From NCBI RefSeq assembly GCF_036492835.1, contig NZ_AP025314.1, positions 4,444,010 through 4,508,009 of the forward strand: a stretch of DNA of 64,000 nt, in the 5' to 3' direction. This DNA comes from Fulvitalea axinellae. Its GTDB lineage: Bacteria; Bacteroidota; Bacteroidia; Cytophagales; Cyclobacteriaceae. This document shows, piece by piece, positions 34,611 to 43,238 of this stretch (the stretch's first letter is position 1; every line of letters starts with the position of its first letter). The notes under the pieces were generated by a model. It made no database searches, had not been told where the DNA came from, and saw only the letters and a program-made list of their open reading frames with translations. The position numbers were made by a program, and so were the translations under genes.

Positions 34611-34630
34611 CACGTAACGAATCGCAACAC
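34611..34630. repeat. 20-bp repeat, copy B
   Basis: CACGTAACGAATCGCAACAC, 19 of 20 identical to 28953-28972. It lies between the LRR gene stop and the terminator of HTH paralogue B. Confidence 0.5.
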
Positions 34631-34749
34631 TGTTAGCCCCATACAAAGCCAAACTTCATGGCCTTCCCAAACGCTCCAAAACACGCCGGAGTGTTATGCC
34701 GATAGCCAATAAGGTCGCAGATAAAGCGAAACCACCACCGATAAGGCAC

Positions 34750-34776
34750 AAAAAAACCGCAACCTTTCGGCTACGG
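34750..34776 (-). terminator. Terminator after HTH paralogue B
   Basis: Minus-strand stem CCGTAGCC/GGTTGCGG with a GAAA tetraloop (two G-U pairs) followed by seven T. Confidence 0.75.
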
Positions 34777-34804
34777 CAGTATACAGAGTAAGTTTTTTTG
34801 CGAA

Positions 34805-35371
34805 TTAGGCGCAAAGATTCCGTGCCATAACGGTGTGTTCGGCGAGTGGTTCCGGGGTTTTCCAAGTTTTCGGCGGATCGCCGAAGGGGTTAACTTCTCC
34901 CGGCAGGGTCTCTTTTTGGCCGAAGTGCTGCAGCTTAAGTTTCATCAGTCGGGGCTGTATCGGCTTGTCCCACACGGCGAACAGGCTGGCCCTGCGTCGG
35001 CGGATGTTACGGTAGACACTGTCGGGACGATCTCCGTTACGGCGGTAGCGGGCGTTGCGGTAGTCCGAGGCCCAAGCCGTCAAAAGGCGGTCGGTTTTCG
35101 GTGTCCGGAGACTGACACCAATAGGAGAGCACCTGAAAACAAGCCTCCCACGGTACTTGGGGGCCGATAAAAACTTCCGGGCCTCATAATACGCCTGCGC
35201 GTGCTGGGCCGAATAAAAGTCGCGATAGCTGTTGCGCCCCATCTCCCTGCTGACAGTGGAAGGACTCACGCCCAACACCATCGCTATCCGGCGCATGGAG
35301 AACCCGGCGTTGGCGTAACGCTCTATCTTCCGGCGGGCTTCGTAGTCCAAATGTCTGTAGAGTGCGGGCAT
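34805..35371 (-). CDS. Stand-alone IS30-type helix-turn-helix protein, paralogue B
   Basis: 188 aa, closely related to the protein at 29136-29699. Helix-turn-helix residues 7-52 include YANAGFSMRRIAMVLGVSPS. The same non-IS30 C-terminal half follows: DRLLTAWASDYRNARYRR, RRRRASLFAVWDKPIQPRL and GEVNPFGDPPKTW. The order of gene, terminator and 20-bp repeat is the same in both copies, so a unit of roughly 760 bp appears duplicated, with enough silent divergence to be old. No transposase domain or inverted repeats were seen. Most likely a transcriptional or structural DNA-binding protein; the function is unproven. Confidence 0.7.
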   Translation of the reverse strand: MPALYRHLDYEARRKIERYANAGFSMRRIAMVLGVSPSTVSREMGRNSYRDFYSAQHAQAYYEARKFLSAPKYRGRLVFRCSPIGVSLRTPKTDRLLTAWASDYRNARYRRNGDRPDSVYRNIRRRRASLFAVWDKPIQPRLMKLKLQHFGQKETLPGEVNPFGDPPKTWKTPEPLAEHTVMARNLCA

Positions 35372-35728
35372 GGGCGTCGGGGTTGTCCATTGGGCGACGA
35401 TTCTTTCCGCCTTTCGGTTTTATATCCGCAAAAAATGGACGGAACGGACTGGCGAATATCATCAGGAAACGCGCTGAGAAAGCGGGTTAGAGCAAGATTT
35501 CTTCCATTATCGGACAAACAACAGCGACAATACAGGCAAAAAACACAGCAAACGACAATGCGGGTTTAGGGTGAAAAGGAAATTTTTGTCTAGGAGTATA
35601 CGAGGATTTACCGTTCTGATTTCCTTATATTTCCAATAATTAAACATTTCGTTTTCAACAATCATCGGCAATGCGGGGAATCGGGTAGCGGGAGCAGGAA
35701 ATTGCCCAAACTCATAAAGGACTGTCGT
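35372..35728. other. Intergenic region, no gene
   Basis: 357 bp between divergent genes. No supported coding sequence, RNA or repeat was found; it presumably holds both promoters, but no clear TAnnTTTG was recognised. Confidence 0.35.
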
Positions 35729-36916
35729 ATGACAAACAGCAAAACACGCAAAGCCCCCATTCTTTTCATTCTTATGATGGCGCTTTATGGCTTTGCCTAT
35801 CCGCAAGACCATGAGCAAATCACTATCGGCACCAAGCACCGCATCCATTCCAAAGTTTTGGGCGAAGAGCGGGAGTACTGGGTAAATCTTCCGGAGTCGT
35901 ATCACGGCACGGGCACGGCGCATAAGCGGTATCCCGTTTTGGTCTTGCTGGATGGACACGCCCACTTCAAGTCCGTCACGGGCATGGCGAATTATATGGG
36001 AGCGGGGTTCAACGGCAACAGAAAAATTCCCGAAATGATAGTGGTGGCGATAAGGAACGTAAACAGGAGAAGGGATTTTACGCCGGATAAAGTCATAACC
36101 AGACGAAAGAACGATACCGGAGGCGGTGAGAAGTTCCTTGGTTTTCTGGAAAAGGAATTGATCCCTGAGCTGGACAAGAAATATAGGACGGAAGCCTACA
36201 GAATCCTTTTCGGGCATTCTTTGGGCGGTTTGTTGGCCACGCACACCTATATGAAGGAAAACACCCTGTTCAAAGCCTTTATCGCGGTGGATCCGAGTTT
36301 CGGCACTTGGGACGCCGAGACTATGGACAAAAAACTGGACGCCGTAACGGAACGGTCTTTCGAAAGGTATATCTATATAGCCACCGCCAACTGGGGAAAG
36401 CGGAATATCAGAAACCGTGACAGACACGTACGGCTGTACGAAAGCCTGAACAGCAAATGCAAAGGCGAGTTTCCCGGAAAGTTGGCTTATTTCGAAAATG
36501 AGAACCACGGATCCGTTCCCGTTATCGCGTTTTATCAGGGGATCAACTCCATTTTCGACGGCTATGGCATATCATATCGGGACATCAAGGACAAAGCGCA
36601 ACTGGTCCGGCATTTTGAGGGGCTATCCCAACGGCTATCCTGGAATTTCACTCCGCCTGAAGCCCTAGTGAACAGAGTCGGCTATATGTTTCTCCGAAAC
36701 TCCAACGAAAAGGAACGGCTCAAAGCGCTGGATTTTTTTATTCTGAATACGGAGAACTACCCCAATTCGGCGAATGCTTTTGACAGTTTGGGAGAAGCGT
36801 ACGAAGTTATCGGGGACAAGAAACAGGCATTGCGGGATTATAAGAAATCGCTAAAACTGAACCCTGACAACCGGCATGCGGCACAAAAAGTCAACAGCCT
36901 GAAAAAAGCCATGTGA
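35729..36916 (+). CDS. Secreted esterase (Fes/IroE-like) with C-terminal TPR
   Basis: 395 aa from the ATG at 35729, chosen for its signal peptide (APILFILMMALYGFAYPQD); an in-frame start at 35702 adds nine residues. It is an alpha/beta hydrolase of the enterochelin-esterase/esterase D type. REYWVNLPESYHGTG and RYPVLVLLDGHAHF are the family's first strands, GHSLGG is the nucleophile elbow, and NHGSVPVIAFYQGI carries the histidine. Residues 300-395 hold two TPR-like helices (NAFDSLGEAYEVIGDKKQALRDYKKSLKLNP). Such proteins hydrolyse siderophore or short acyl esters in the periplasm. No iron genes adjoin it, so the substrate is open. Confidence 0.82.
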   Translation: MTNSKTRKAPILFILMMALYGFAYPQDHEQITIGTKHRIHSKVLGEEREYWVNLPESYHGTGTAHKRYPVLVLLDGHAHFKSVTGMANYMGAGFNGNRKIPEMIVVAIRNVNRRRDFTPDKVITRRKNDTGGGEKFLGFLEKELIPELDKKYRTEAYRILFGHSLGGLLATHTYMKENTLFKAFIAVDPSFGTWDAETMDKKLDAVTERSFERYIYIATANWGKRNIRNRDRHVRLYESLNSKCKGEFPGKLAYFENENHGSVPVIAFYQGINSIFDGYGISYRDIKDKAQLVRHFEGLSQRLSWNFTPPEALVNRVGYMFLRNSNEKERLKALDFFILNTENYPNSANAFDSLGEAYEVIGDKKQALRDYKKSLKLNPDNRHAAQKVNSLKKAM

Positions 36917-37086
36917 TTGCCCGGCGGTCAATCCATTCGCCACAGAAGCCAAAAGGTTATTCGAGTCGGCTGTTATAGGGTTACGGGTAACAGATAAGGT
37001 GTTTTGGCAAAAAAATGACCCGGGTCGCCAGTCAGGCGTCCCGGGTACGTATGGGTAAACAAATCAGAATCGCGTTTTTTCCAACC

Positions 37087-39735
37087 CTAAAGTTTATATT
37101 TCACCCGAAGGGCCATATACCCCGGCAATGCGCTGTAGGCGCGCGTCAGAAAGTAGTTTTGCTCTTGGCGGTTTTCGAGTTGTCGGGTACGGCTTAGGTT
37201 CAGTATGTTTTTGGCTATCAACTCATACGCCCATTTGCTTTTCTTTTTGTGGTAGCGCAGGCTGGCGTCTAGCAGTTCGTTTACCAGTTTCCGGTCGCCG
37301 GTATCGGAGATTCCGTACTCGTACTTTACGCGCCAGCGCAGACTTTTGGCCACTTGTCCGCGGAAGCTAACCAAGGGCCGGTGACCATACAGCCTCGCCG
37401 AACGGTCTTGACCCTCCACCTCGTTCTCGGAACGGGAATAGGCATAGGCCAGCTCAAAATTAAAGGCTGTCCCGAACATGGACTGAAGGCTCGTCCGCCC
37501 GCCGTAAGTCTCGGCTTCGGTGGCCCTCTCCTCGCCTTGCCAGTAGCTATAACCGTCGCGCAGGCTAAAGTTCGCCGAAAAGCTCAGCTTGAAAGGTACG
37601 CTTTCCATGGCCTTGGAGAAACTCGCCCTACCGCCAAAGCTTTCCTCTCCCGGCAAGAATACCGGGCTCAGTTCGCTAAGCTGACGGGTAAGCGCCGTAC
37701 GGCTCCCGGGCGTATTCTCAGCCCGGCGGTAGTTCAGTCCGGCGTTGGTGGCTATGCCGTTAAAGCCGTCGAACAGGGAATATGATACCCGAACAGTATG
37801 CGCCGGACTGGACGCCCCGGCATCGAGCCCGCCACGGTATACGGACCTAAACGACCGGGCCTCGGCGTACGGCGACAACCAGCCAAAACTAGGCGAAGGG
37901 CTATCGCGTCGCCATCCGGTGCTTATGCGGTGGGAAGGCCCGAAGGAGTACGAGGCGTCCGCAAAGGGCTCAAGGTATAGCCTTGACTGTTCGGCGCCGG
38001 TCTCCAATCGCAGGTAGTTCAGCCTGGCGCCAAAAGAATATTCAAGGTCGCTTTTGTTGTTCGACAACTTTAGTCCCGAAAAATAACGGGCGGAGTTGAG
38101 CGTAAAGACAGCCGGGCCTTCTCCGCCCTGCGTCCCGTCTAAGTTCGTAGACCGCTCCAGTCGCAATTCGTTCTTTTCCGCCGACACTCCCGCCTCGGCG
38201 CGGAGCAGAAAGTCGCCCATCCGCTTGGCCAAAGCCGTCTGTGCTCCCCAAGCGTCCTTTTCTATGCTTTTGTCTTGCGTGTAGCGGTATTCTCCGTTCT
38301 CAAAATCGAGGTTCAGGAACTCCCTATTGCCCGAAAGGTCCATATCCGATCCGCTTCGGCTACGCAGGTAATGCGCCTTGGTGGTCAGCAACAGGTCTTT
38401 GCCTATATGCCGGTTCCACTTCAGTCCGTTTTTCAAGGAAAACGAATTCTCGTCGCGGGCGTCGGCGTACACGCTTTCCTCGCCGTTAAAGTTGTTGTCG
38501 GTGTCCGTATCACTCTCGCTGGCTGTGGGACTGTAAGAGAGCTGGTATGTCCATACGGAGCCCTTCTCTGGTTTCCATATCAACTTGCCCAGCGTATGGC
38601 CAAACCAATATTTGCCCCGGCTCCGTAGGCGATCGTTTACGGTAGCGCCGCCGGCGTCTATATATCGCGTCAGGGTATTCTCTTCCCGGTCCTGTGTCGT
38701 GCGGTTAAGTAGGCCCAAGGCGTTTACCCTCAGTTTTTCCGAAGGGAAAAAGTTCATATGCAAAGCCCCGGTCGCCCCTTCCCGATTCCGCACTCCGTCG
38801 CCCCAGTTTACAAAGTCCGGAATATCGTCCATGCTGATTAGGTTGTTGTCATCCATCATGGCGGCAAAACCGCCCTGCATATCTATAAAGTCCCGAAATG
38901 TCAGCGTCTTTTCGCCCGTATTGTTGGCGTTGGCAATAAACCCTACCTGGCTCTCGCGCCGGAAGCTAAACAGGTTGGCCTTGCCCTCATATTTGTCGCG
39001 CACACCCGCAGCCATCGATACGTTACCCGTCCATTTACCTTTGTATTCGTCCTTTATCCCGATATTGACCGCCGTCTTTTTATCCGTCTCAAAATCTCCC
39101 TGATGGTCAAAGCCTTTGTAATCGTTATACAAAGCCACGCTGTCCACCATCTCGGCGCTGATATTTTCGGTGGCCAAGCTGTGTTGCTCCGAGAAAAACT
39201 CCTTGCCTTCCACCAACAGTTTGTCCACCTGCTCTCCGTTGGCCATAATCTTCCCGGCCTCGTTTATCTCTATGCCCGGAAGCTTCTCCAACACCTCCCT
39301 GAGGTTTTCCTCACTGCCGTCGGTAAGTTTTTTCAGATTATAGCGAACGGTGTCTTGCGTCACCCGGGCGGCCAAACCTTCGCCCGATACCTCCACGGTA
39401 TTCAGAAAGAAATCCGACACTAACAGTTTTACCTTAAAAGCTTGAGGCGCCTTACCATTTTCCACCTTAAAGGGCTTTTTGAAATTCTTATAGCCCATAT
39501 AGCTAACCTTCAGCAGGTATGCGCCATCCTTTTCCAAGGCTATCATAAACTTGCCGTCGGAGCCGGTTGTCTGAAAAGCGGCGGTGGAGCTGTCGGCTCC
39601 GTGGAGTATCTGCACGTTGGCGGCGGGCAAGGCCACACCCACCGAGTCCGTGACCGCACCGCTAACGACGCGCTGGGCACGGGCGCCCAAGGCCACAAGC
39701 GCCAAAAGGAGGGTAAAGAGTATTCTTGTTTTCAT
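37087..39735 (-). CDS. TonB-dependent-receptor-like outer-membrane beta-barrel protein
   Basis: 882 aa. It comprises a signal peptide (MKTRILFTLLLALVALGARAQ), a carboxypeptidase-regulatory-like domain (about 22-105, VVSGAVTDSVGVALPAANVQI), a plug domain (about 115-215, LREVLEKLPGIEINEAGKIMANG and VEGKEFF), and a long barrel ending in aromatic MALRVKYKL. This is the Bacteroidota receptor subgroup with an OMP_b-brl_3-type barrel, not a SusC. It begins 38 bp after the GLPGLI gene on the same strand, so the two form an operon, probably controlled by the divergent kinase/regulator pair. The substrate is unknown. Confidence 0.88.
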   Translation of the reverse strand: MKTRILFTLLLALVALGARAQRVVSGAVTDSVGVALPAANVQILHGADSSTAAFQTTGSDGKFMIALEKDGAYLLKVSYMGYKNFKKPFKVENGKAPQAFKVKLLVSDFFLNTVEVSGEGLAARVTQDTVRYNLKKLTDGSEENLREVLEKLPGIEINEAGKIMANGEQVDKLLVEGKEFFSEQHSLATENISAEMVDSVALYNDYKGFDHQGDFETDKKTAVNIGIKDEYKGKWTGNVSMAAGVRDKYEGKANLFSFRRESQVGFIANANNTGEKTLTFRDFIDMQGGFAAMMDDNNLISMDDIPDFVNWGDGVRNREGATGALHMNFFPSEKLRVNALGLLNRTTQDREENTLTRYIDAGGATVNDRLRSRGKYWFGHTLGKLIWKPEKGSVWTYQLSYSPTASESDTDTDNNFNGEESVYADARDENSFSLKNGLKWNRHIGKDLLLTTKAHYLRSRSGSDMDLSGNREFLNLDFENGEYRYTQDKSIEKDAWGAQTALAKRMGDFLLRAEAGVSAEKNELRLERSTNLDGTQGGEGPAVFTLNSARYFSGLKLSNNKSDLEYSFGARLNYLRLETGAEQSRLYLEPFADASYSFGPSHRISTGWRRDSPSPSFGWLSPYAEARSFRSVYRGGLDAGASSPAHTVRVSYSLFDGFNGIATNAGLNYRRAENTPGSRTALTRQLSELSPVFLPGEESFGGRASFSKAMESVPFKLSFSANFSLRDGYSYWQGEERATEAETYGGRTSLQSMFGTAFNFELAYAYSRSENEVEGQDRSARLYGHRPLVSFRGQVAKSLRWRVKYEYGISDTGDRKLVNELLDASLRYHKKKSKWAYELIAKNILNLSRTRQLENRQEQNYFLTRAYSALPGYMALRVKYKL

Positions 39736-39773
39736 AGAGGAGTGTCGTTTTGCGCCTTTTTAGCGAGCGGGGT

Positions 39774-40532
39774 TTACTGGGCTTGGATAAAAATCATCCG
39801 TCTTCCTTCGGATTGTTGCGTCTGCATATTCTTGCGCATCAGGTCCAGCTTTTTGTCCCGCATCTTATCAAAGTCTTTTTGGTTGATCGGCTTTCCTTTC
39901 GACGGTTCTATCAGATCGGTGTTTTCCTTGCCAATCGATATTTCCAAGCCTATGTACTTAGTGCGGCCACGCTCCAGCTCCAATATCAATCCCGGCAAAC
40001 CTCCGAATATGTCCGGTCCGGCCCCCAAAGGGATAGCCTCCGTATACCAAGCCACCAATTCCTTGTCATCGTCCATCGCCGTGGCTTTTACGCAATCGTA
40101 TTTGCCTATTTTCTTTTTCTCTGTAGTGATTTTCCAATCATACTTCGGAAGTTGGTCCTCAATCAAGAAGTCTTTCCCAAAAAAGCCCACCTTGTTGGTG
40201 TATTGCTTAGAAGCCAAATTAGTATACAGCGTGTCACGGCTTCCCGACATCCGGATACGCATTCTCGGGCCACCGCCTTCCTCGTGCAACACCTCTTCTT
40301 CCTCTTTGCGGGGCGCCTCTTTGTATAGCGTCCGCATCCGGCTTACGGTCAGCTCAAACTCGGCTCCCTTGTTCAGTCTTTTCATCAACTTCTCTTTTGT
40401 CCTATCGTCCATACTCGCCGACTCTATATTGAGCTTTTGTGTGCGCTGGTACTTTACGCTGATAGTCTGCGCCGTGGCTTTAAGGCTGAGAAATGCCGAA
40501 AACAGAATCAGAACGGTGATTTTAGATTTCAT
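39774..40532 (-). CDS. GLPGLI family protein
   Basis: 252 aa with signal peptide MKSKITVLILFSAFLSLKATAQ. It carries the defining signature GGLPGLILELE near residue 190, preceded by KIGKYDCVKATA and AWYTEAIPLGAGPDIFG, the usual spacing in this family. GLPGLI proteins are secreted or periplasmic, of unknown function, and are often encoded beside TonB-dependent receptors, as here. It is the first gene of the leftward operon and starts near the GTTA-box region at 40588-40627. Confidence 0.92.
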   Translation of the reverse strand: MKSKITVLILFSAFLSLKATAQTISVKYQRTQKLNIESASMDDRTKEKLMKRLNKGAEFELTVSRMRTLYKEAPRKEEEEVLHEEGGGPRMRIRMSGSRDTLYTNLASKQYTNKVGFFGKDFLIEDQLPKYDWKITTEKKKIGKYDCVKATAMDDDKELVAWYTEAIPLGAGPDIFGGLPGLILELERGRTKYIGLEISIGKENTDLIEPSKGKPINQKDFDKMRDKKLDLMRKNMQTQQSEGRRMIFIQAQ

Positions 40533-40557
40533 AATTGCGTTTTTTTGTTTTACACCT

Positions 40558-40565
40558 CAAAAGTG
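40558..40565 (-). promoter_or_regulatory. Candidate -7 element for GLPGLI/receptor operon
   Basis: Minus-strand CACTTTTG (one mismatch to TAnnTTTG). Its -33 position (about 40585-40588) has no TTTG and abuts the first GTTA box, consistent with activator dependence. It gives a leader of about 25 nt. Confidence 0.45.
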
Positions 40566-40587
40566 TCCTGTTTACTCCGGAAAAAAG

Positions 40588-40627
40588 GTTAGCCAGAGTT
40601 AAGCTCTGTTATTTAGTGTTAAGCCGT
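40588..40627 (+). promoter_or_regulatory. Four GTTA boxes at exact 10-bp spacing
   Basis: GTTAGCCAGA, GTTAAGCTCT, GTTATTTAGT and GTTAAGCCGT follow each other without a gap (GTTA at 40588, 40598, 40608, 40618). They fill the space between the -33 region of the leftward GLPGLI promoter and the -33 TTTG (40627-40630) of the rightward kinase promoter. The arrangement is that of tandem half-sites for an OmpR-family dimer pair; the regulator at 42292 is the obvious candidate. Confidence 0.6.
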
Positions 40628-40658
40628 TTGCGCAGGGTTCGGCCATGAGGTACTTTTG
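40627..40658 (+). promoter_or_regulatory. Promoter of the kinase/regulator operon
   Basis: TTTG (40627-40630), 20 bp, TACTTTTG (40651-40658), a perfect TAnnTTTG. Transcription should start near 40662-40666, at or just after the first ATG. Confidence 0.7.
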
Positions 40659-40661
40659 GGT

Positions 40662-42320
40662 ATGGATAAAAAATTCCGCATGCTTATTTTCCTCGCCGTT
40701 TTGGTGATCTCGGGCACTGTTATGCTTCAGGCGCATTGGCTTTGGCAGGCCTACGCCAAAACCAAAGAGCAGTTCGCCACCGACGTGAACGCCGCCCTGG
40801 CCAAGGCAGGCAACAGCGGGCTGGAATCCGCCATCGGCGAACTGAAAACGGGCGTGGCCTGGCACTGGGGAAATCATAACCCGGCAGACCTATTCCCTTC
40901 CGCTAATTTGCTCCCCCAAAAGGGTTTGTTACCTAAACGCAACCTTCTGCCTAAACGGGATATAAAAACGGGAATAACGAGGGAGTGGAAATCCAAAGAA
41001 GACAGCCTTCCGACTAACCACTTCAAAATCCCATCCAGCGGAACACACCCGAAAATCCTGTTACGGAAACTCAAAAAAGGCGATTCCGTACACAGGCGTT
41101 TCCCCAGAATAAAAATCGAGAAACTGGACAAAGGCGCAATGGTAATGGCTCAGGGTACTGGTGACCTAAATGTAACCCTTCGGGATGAGGATACCAGTAT
41201 ATTGGACAAGGGAGCTGGATATGTACTGAAAATCAGCGACACATCACCAGACGGAAGCATGCAACAGGCTATAGTTATCTCTTTAGACGGCGCTTCGCGT
41301 TTCGACGCCATGGATTCGGTATTCCGCCAAGAAGTGGAGCGTCTTGGTCTACCAAAGAATTACCACCTTGGCTATCGCGGACCGGACTCTTGGCTGGCCG
41401 GCACACCTCTGGACTCCGGCCAATACGACCGGGTATACAGCACCATGATCACACTCTTTGGCGGTGACAGACACTTAAAAGCCACTTTTCCCGGCGAACA
41501 GCGCCATATCATCTCCCAAATCAGCCTTAATGTCTTAGCATCCGTACTGCTTACCGTCACCTTGGTGGCCTGTCTGGTATGGATGCTCCGAGTGATCCAC
41601 CAACAAAAAACTTTGGCCGAAATCAAAGACGATTTCATCGGCAATATGACCCACGAGCTAAAGACTCCAATAGCCATCACACAAACGGCTCTGGAAGCCA
41701 TGAAGAATTTTGACGCCCTGAATGATCCGGATAAAACCACTCGTTATCTAGACGCTGGACAAAGGGAGATGAAACGCCTGACGCTGTTGGTGGATAAGAT
41801 CATGCGTCTTTCATTGGAAGAAAAACGGGAACTAAAGCTGGAAAAAGAACCTTTGGATGTGGCCCAATTTATAGAAAAACACCTGCAAAGCTTCAGGGCC
41901 ACCAACCGCGCCGAAATAAACTTCGCCAACGGCCTGCAAGGCGCACATGCGCTGGCCGATCCGTTCCAGTTTTCGGTAGTGTTACAGAACCTACTGGAAA
42001 ATGCCGTAAAGTATTCCGACGGCCACCCGAAAATAGACATCGCGCTTACCGCTACAGCCGACAATACCCTGAAATTAAGCGTCCGCGATCAGGGTGTAGG
42101 CATGGACGAACGGCATTTGTCCAGAATTTTCGATAAATTTTACCGCATACCGCAAGGCGACCAACAGCACGCCCGGGGCTACGGCTTGGGACTTTACCAA
42201 GTAATGGCCATAGTAAACGCCCACGGCTGGGAAATCTCCGTAAAAAGCGCAAAAGGAGTCGGCTCCCAGTTTAACCTAACCCTACCCGCATATGAGCAAG
42301 ATCCGGTTATTATACGTTGA
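40662..42320 (+). CDS. Sensor histidine kinase, RprX-like
   Basis: Inner-membrane kinase of 552 aa from the ATG at 40662. Because the promoter -7 element ends at 40658, either the mRNA is leaderless or translation begins at the ATG at 40680 (MLIFLAVLVISG). One transmembrane helix lies near the N-terminus and a second near residue 295 (VLASVLLTVTLVACLVWML), enclosing a periplasmic sensor of about 260 residues. The H box is IGNMTHELKTPIAITQ; N box QNLLENAVKYS; G1 DQGVGMDERHLSRIFDKFYR; G2 GYGLGLYQV. It overlaps the regulator gene by 29 bp and probably senses envelope state. RprX-like is a family resemblance, not proof. Confidence 0.88.
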   Translation: MDKKFRMLIFLAVLVISGTVMLQAHWLWQAYAKTKEQFATDVNAALAKAGNSGLESAIGELKTGVAWHWGNHNPADLFPSANLLPQKGLLPKRNLLPKRDIKTGITREWKSKEDSLPTNHFKIPSSGTHPKILLRKLKKGDSVHRRFPRIKIEKLDKGAMVMAQGTGDLNVTLRDEDTSILDKGAGYVLKISDTSPDGSMQQAIVISLDGASRFDAMDSVFRQEVERLGLPKNYHLGYRGPDSWLAGTPLDSGQYDRVYSTMITLFGGDRHLKATFPGEQRHIISQISLNVLASVLLTVTLVACLVWMLRVIHQQKTLAEIKDDFIGNMTHELKTPIAITQTALEAMKNFDALNDPDKTTRYLDAGQREMKRLTLLVDKIMRLSLEEKRELKLEKEPLDVAQFIEKHLQSFRATNRAEINFANGLQGAHALADPFQFSVVLQNLLENAVKYSDGHPKIDIALTATADNTLKLSVRDQGVGMDERHLSRIFDKFYRIPQGDQQHARGYGLGLYQVMAIVNAHGWEISVKSAKGVGSQFNLTLPAYEQDPVIIR

Positions 42321-42984
42321 GGACGAGCCCACATTGGGACAAATAGTAAAGGACAGTCTGGAAACCCGGCACTTTGAAGTGACCCTTGCCCAAAACGGCC
42401 TTGACGGCTGGGATGAATTTCTCCGCGAAACGCCCGACGCCTGCGTACTCGATATCATGATGCCCGAGTTGGACGGTTTGGCCCTGGCCAAAAAGATCCG
42501 CAAACGGAACGAGAGCCTTCCCATCATCTTCCTCAGCGCAAAGACGCAGACCAAAGACGTACTCAGCGGCTTCTCCGCCGGTGGCGACGATTATATGAAA
42601 AAACCCTTCAGCATGGAAGAGCTGATTGTCCGGGTAGAGAACCTGCTGAAGAGAGCCGAAAAACACCCAATCACTGTTACGGAAACACCCGCCGTCCGAC
42701 AAATTGGCAAATACGCCTTCGATTTCAAGAAGCAATCCCTAACCTTGGGCGATCATTCCCAACAACTGTCCTACAGAGAGGCCCAAATGCTCAAGATGTT
42801 TTGTGATAGGGAGAATGAGGTGCTGGAACGAAAAGAGGTGTTAATGGAACTCTGGGGCGACGACCACTTTTTCAATGCCCGAAGTATGGACGTTTTCATC
42901 ACCAAGCTCCGGAAAAAACTAGCGTTGGATCCAAAAGTCAAAATTATCAATTTAAGGGGGGTAGGCTATAAACTCATAAGTTGA
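42292..42984 (+). CDS. OmpR-family response regulator, RprY-like
   Basis: 230 aa. The receiver domain (1-120) has the acidic YVEDEPTL, phosphoacceptor aspartate in CVLDIMMPELDG and lysine in DDYMKKPF. The C-terminal winged-helix domain (135-230) ends in NARSMDVFITKLRKKL and INLRGVGYKL, the trans_reg_C signature. The start codon lies inside the kinase gene (29-bp overlap), indicating translational coupling. OmpR-type proteins bind tandem direct repeats, so the four GTTA boxes upstream of this operon are its likely sites, giving autoregulation and control of the GLPGLI/receptor operon. Confidence 0.92.
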   Translation: MSKIRLLYVEDEPTLGQIVKDSLETRHFEVTLAQNGLDGWDEFLRETPDACVLDIMMPELDGLALAKKIRKRNESLPIIFLSAKTQTKDVLSGFSAGGDDYMKKPFSMEELIVRVENLLKRAEKHPITVTETPAVRQIGKYAFDFKKQSLTLGDHSQQLSYREAQMLKMFCDRENEVLERKEVLMELWGDDHFFNARSMDVFITKLRKKLALDPKVKIINLRGVGYKLIS

Positions 42985-43225
42985 CCTGTAGTTTCGTAAG
43001 TGTTATTTTTCCGCACAAATGGACTTTAACGCACTAAAAGCCACCTTATTGTCTTTATTTATTGTTTTTTTTATTAAAAAAATAACTTAATTGTTTTTAA
43101 AATATATTATCAGTTACTTTTTGTCCTCATAGAAACAATCCGATTCACAAACATATTTTTTGGTGATATTTTAAATTAGATAGATATTAAAGCTTAACTT
43201 TATTATGATTATAATTATTAATGTA

Positions 43226-43233
43226 TAATTTTG
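43226..43233 (+). promoter_or_regulatory. -7 element of the candidate small RNA
   Basis: TAATTTTG fits TAnnTTTG exactly. It lies in a very AT-rich stretch with no clear -33 TTTG and about 155 bp before the terminator stem at 43387. Confidence 0.45.
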
Positions 43234-43238
43234 GCACA

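Noticed and set aside
35507..36508. 333-residue minus-strand frame
   Set aside because: It lies antisense to the esterase, which has clear catalytic motifs and a signal peptide; the antisense frame has no recognisable domain.
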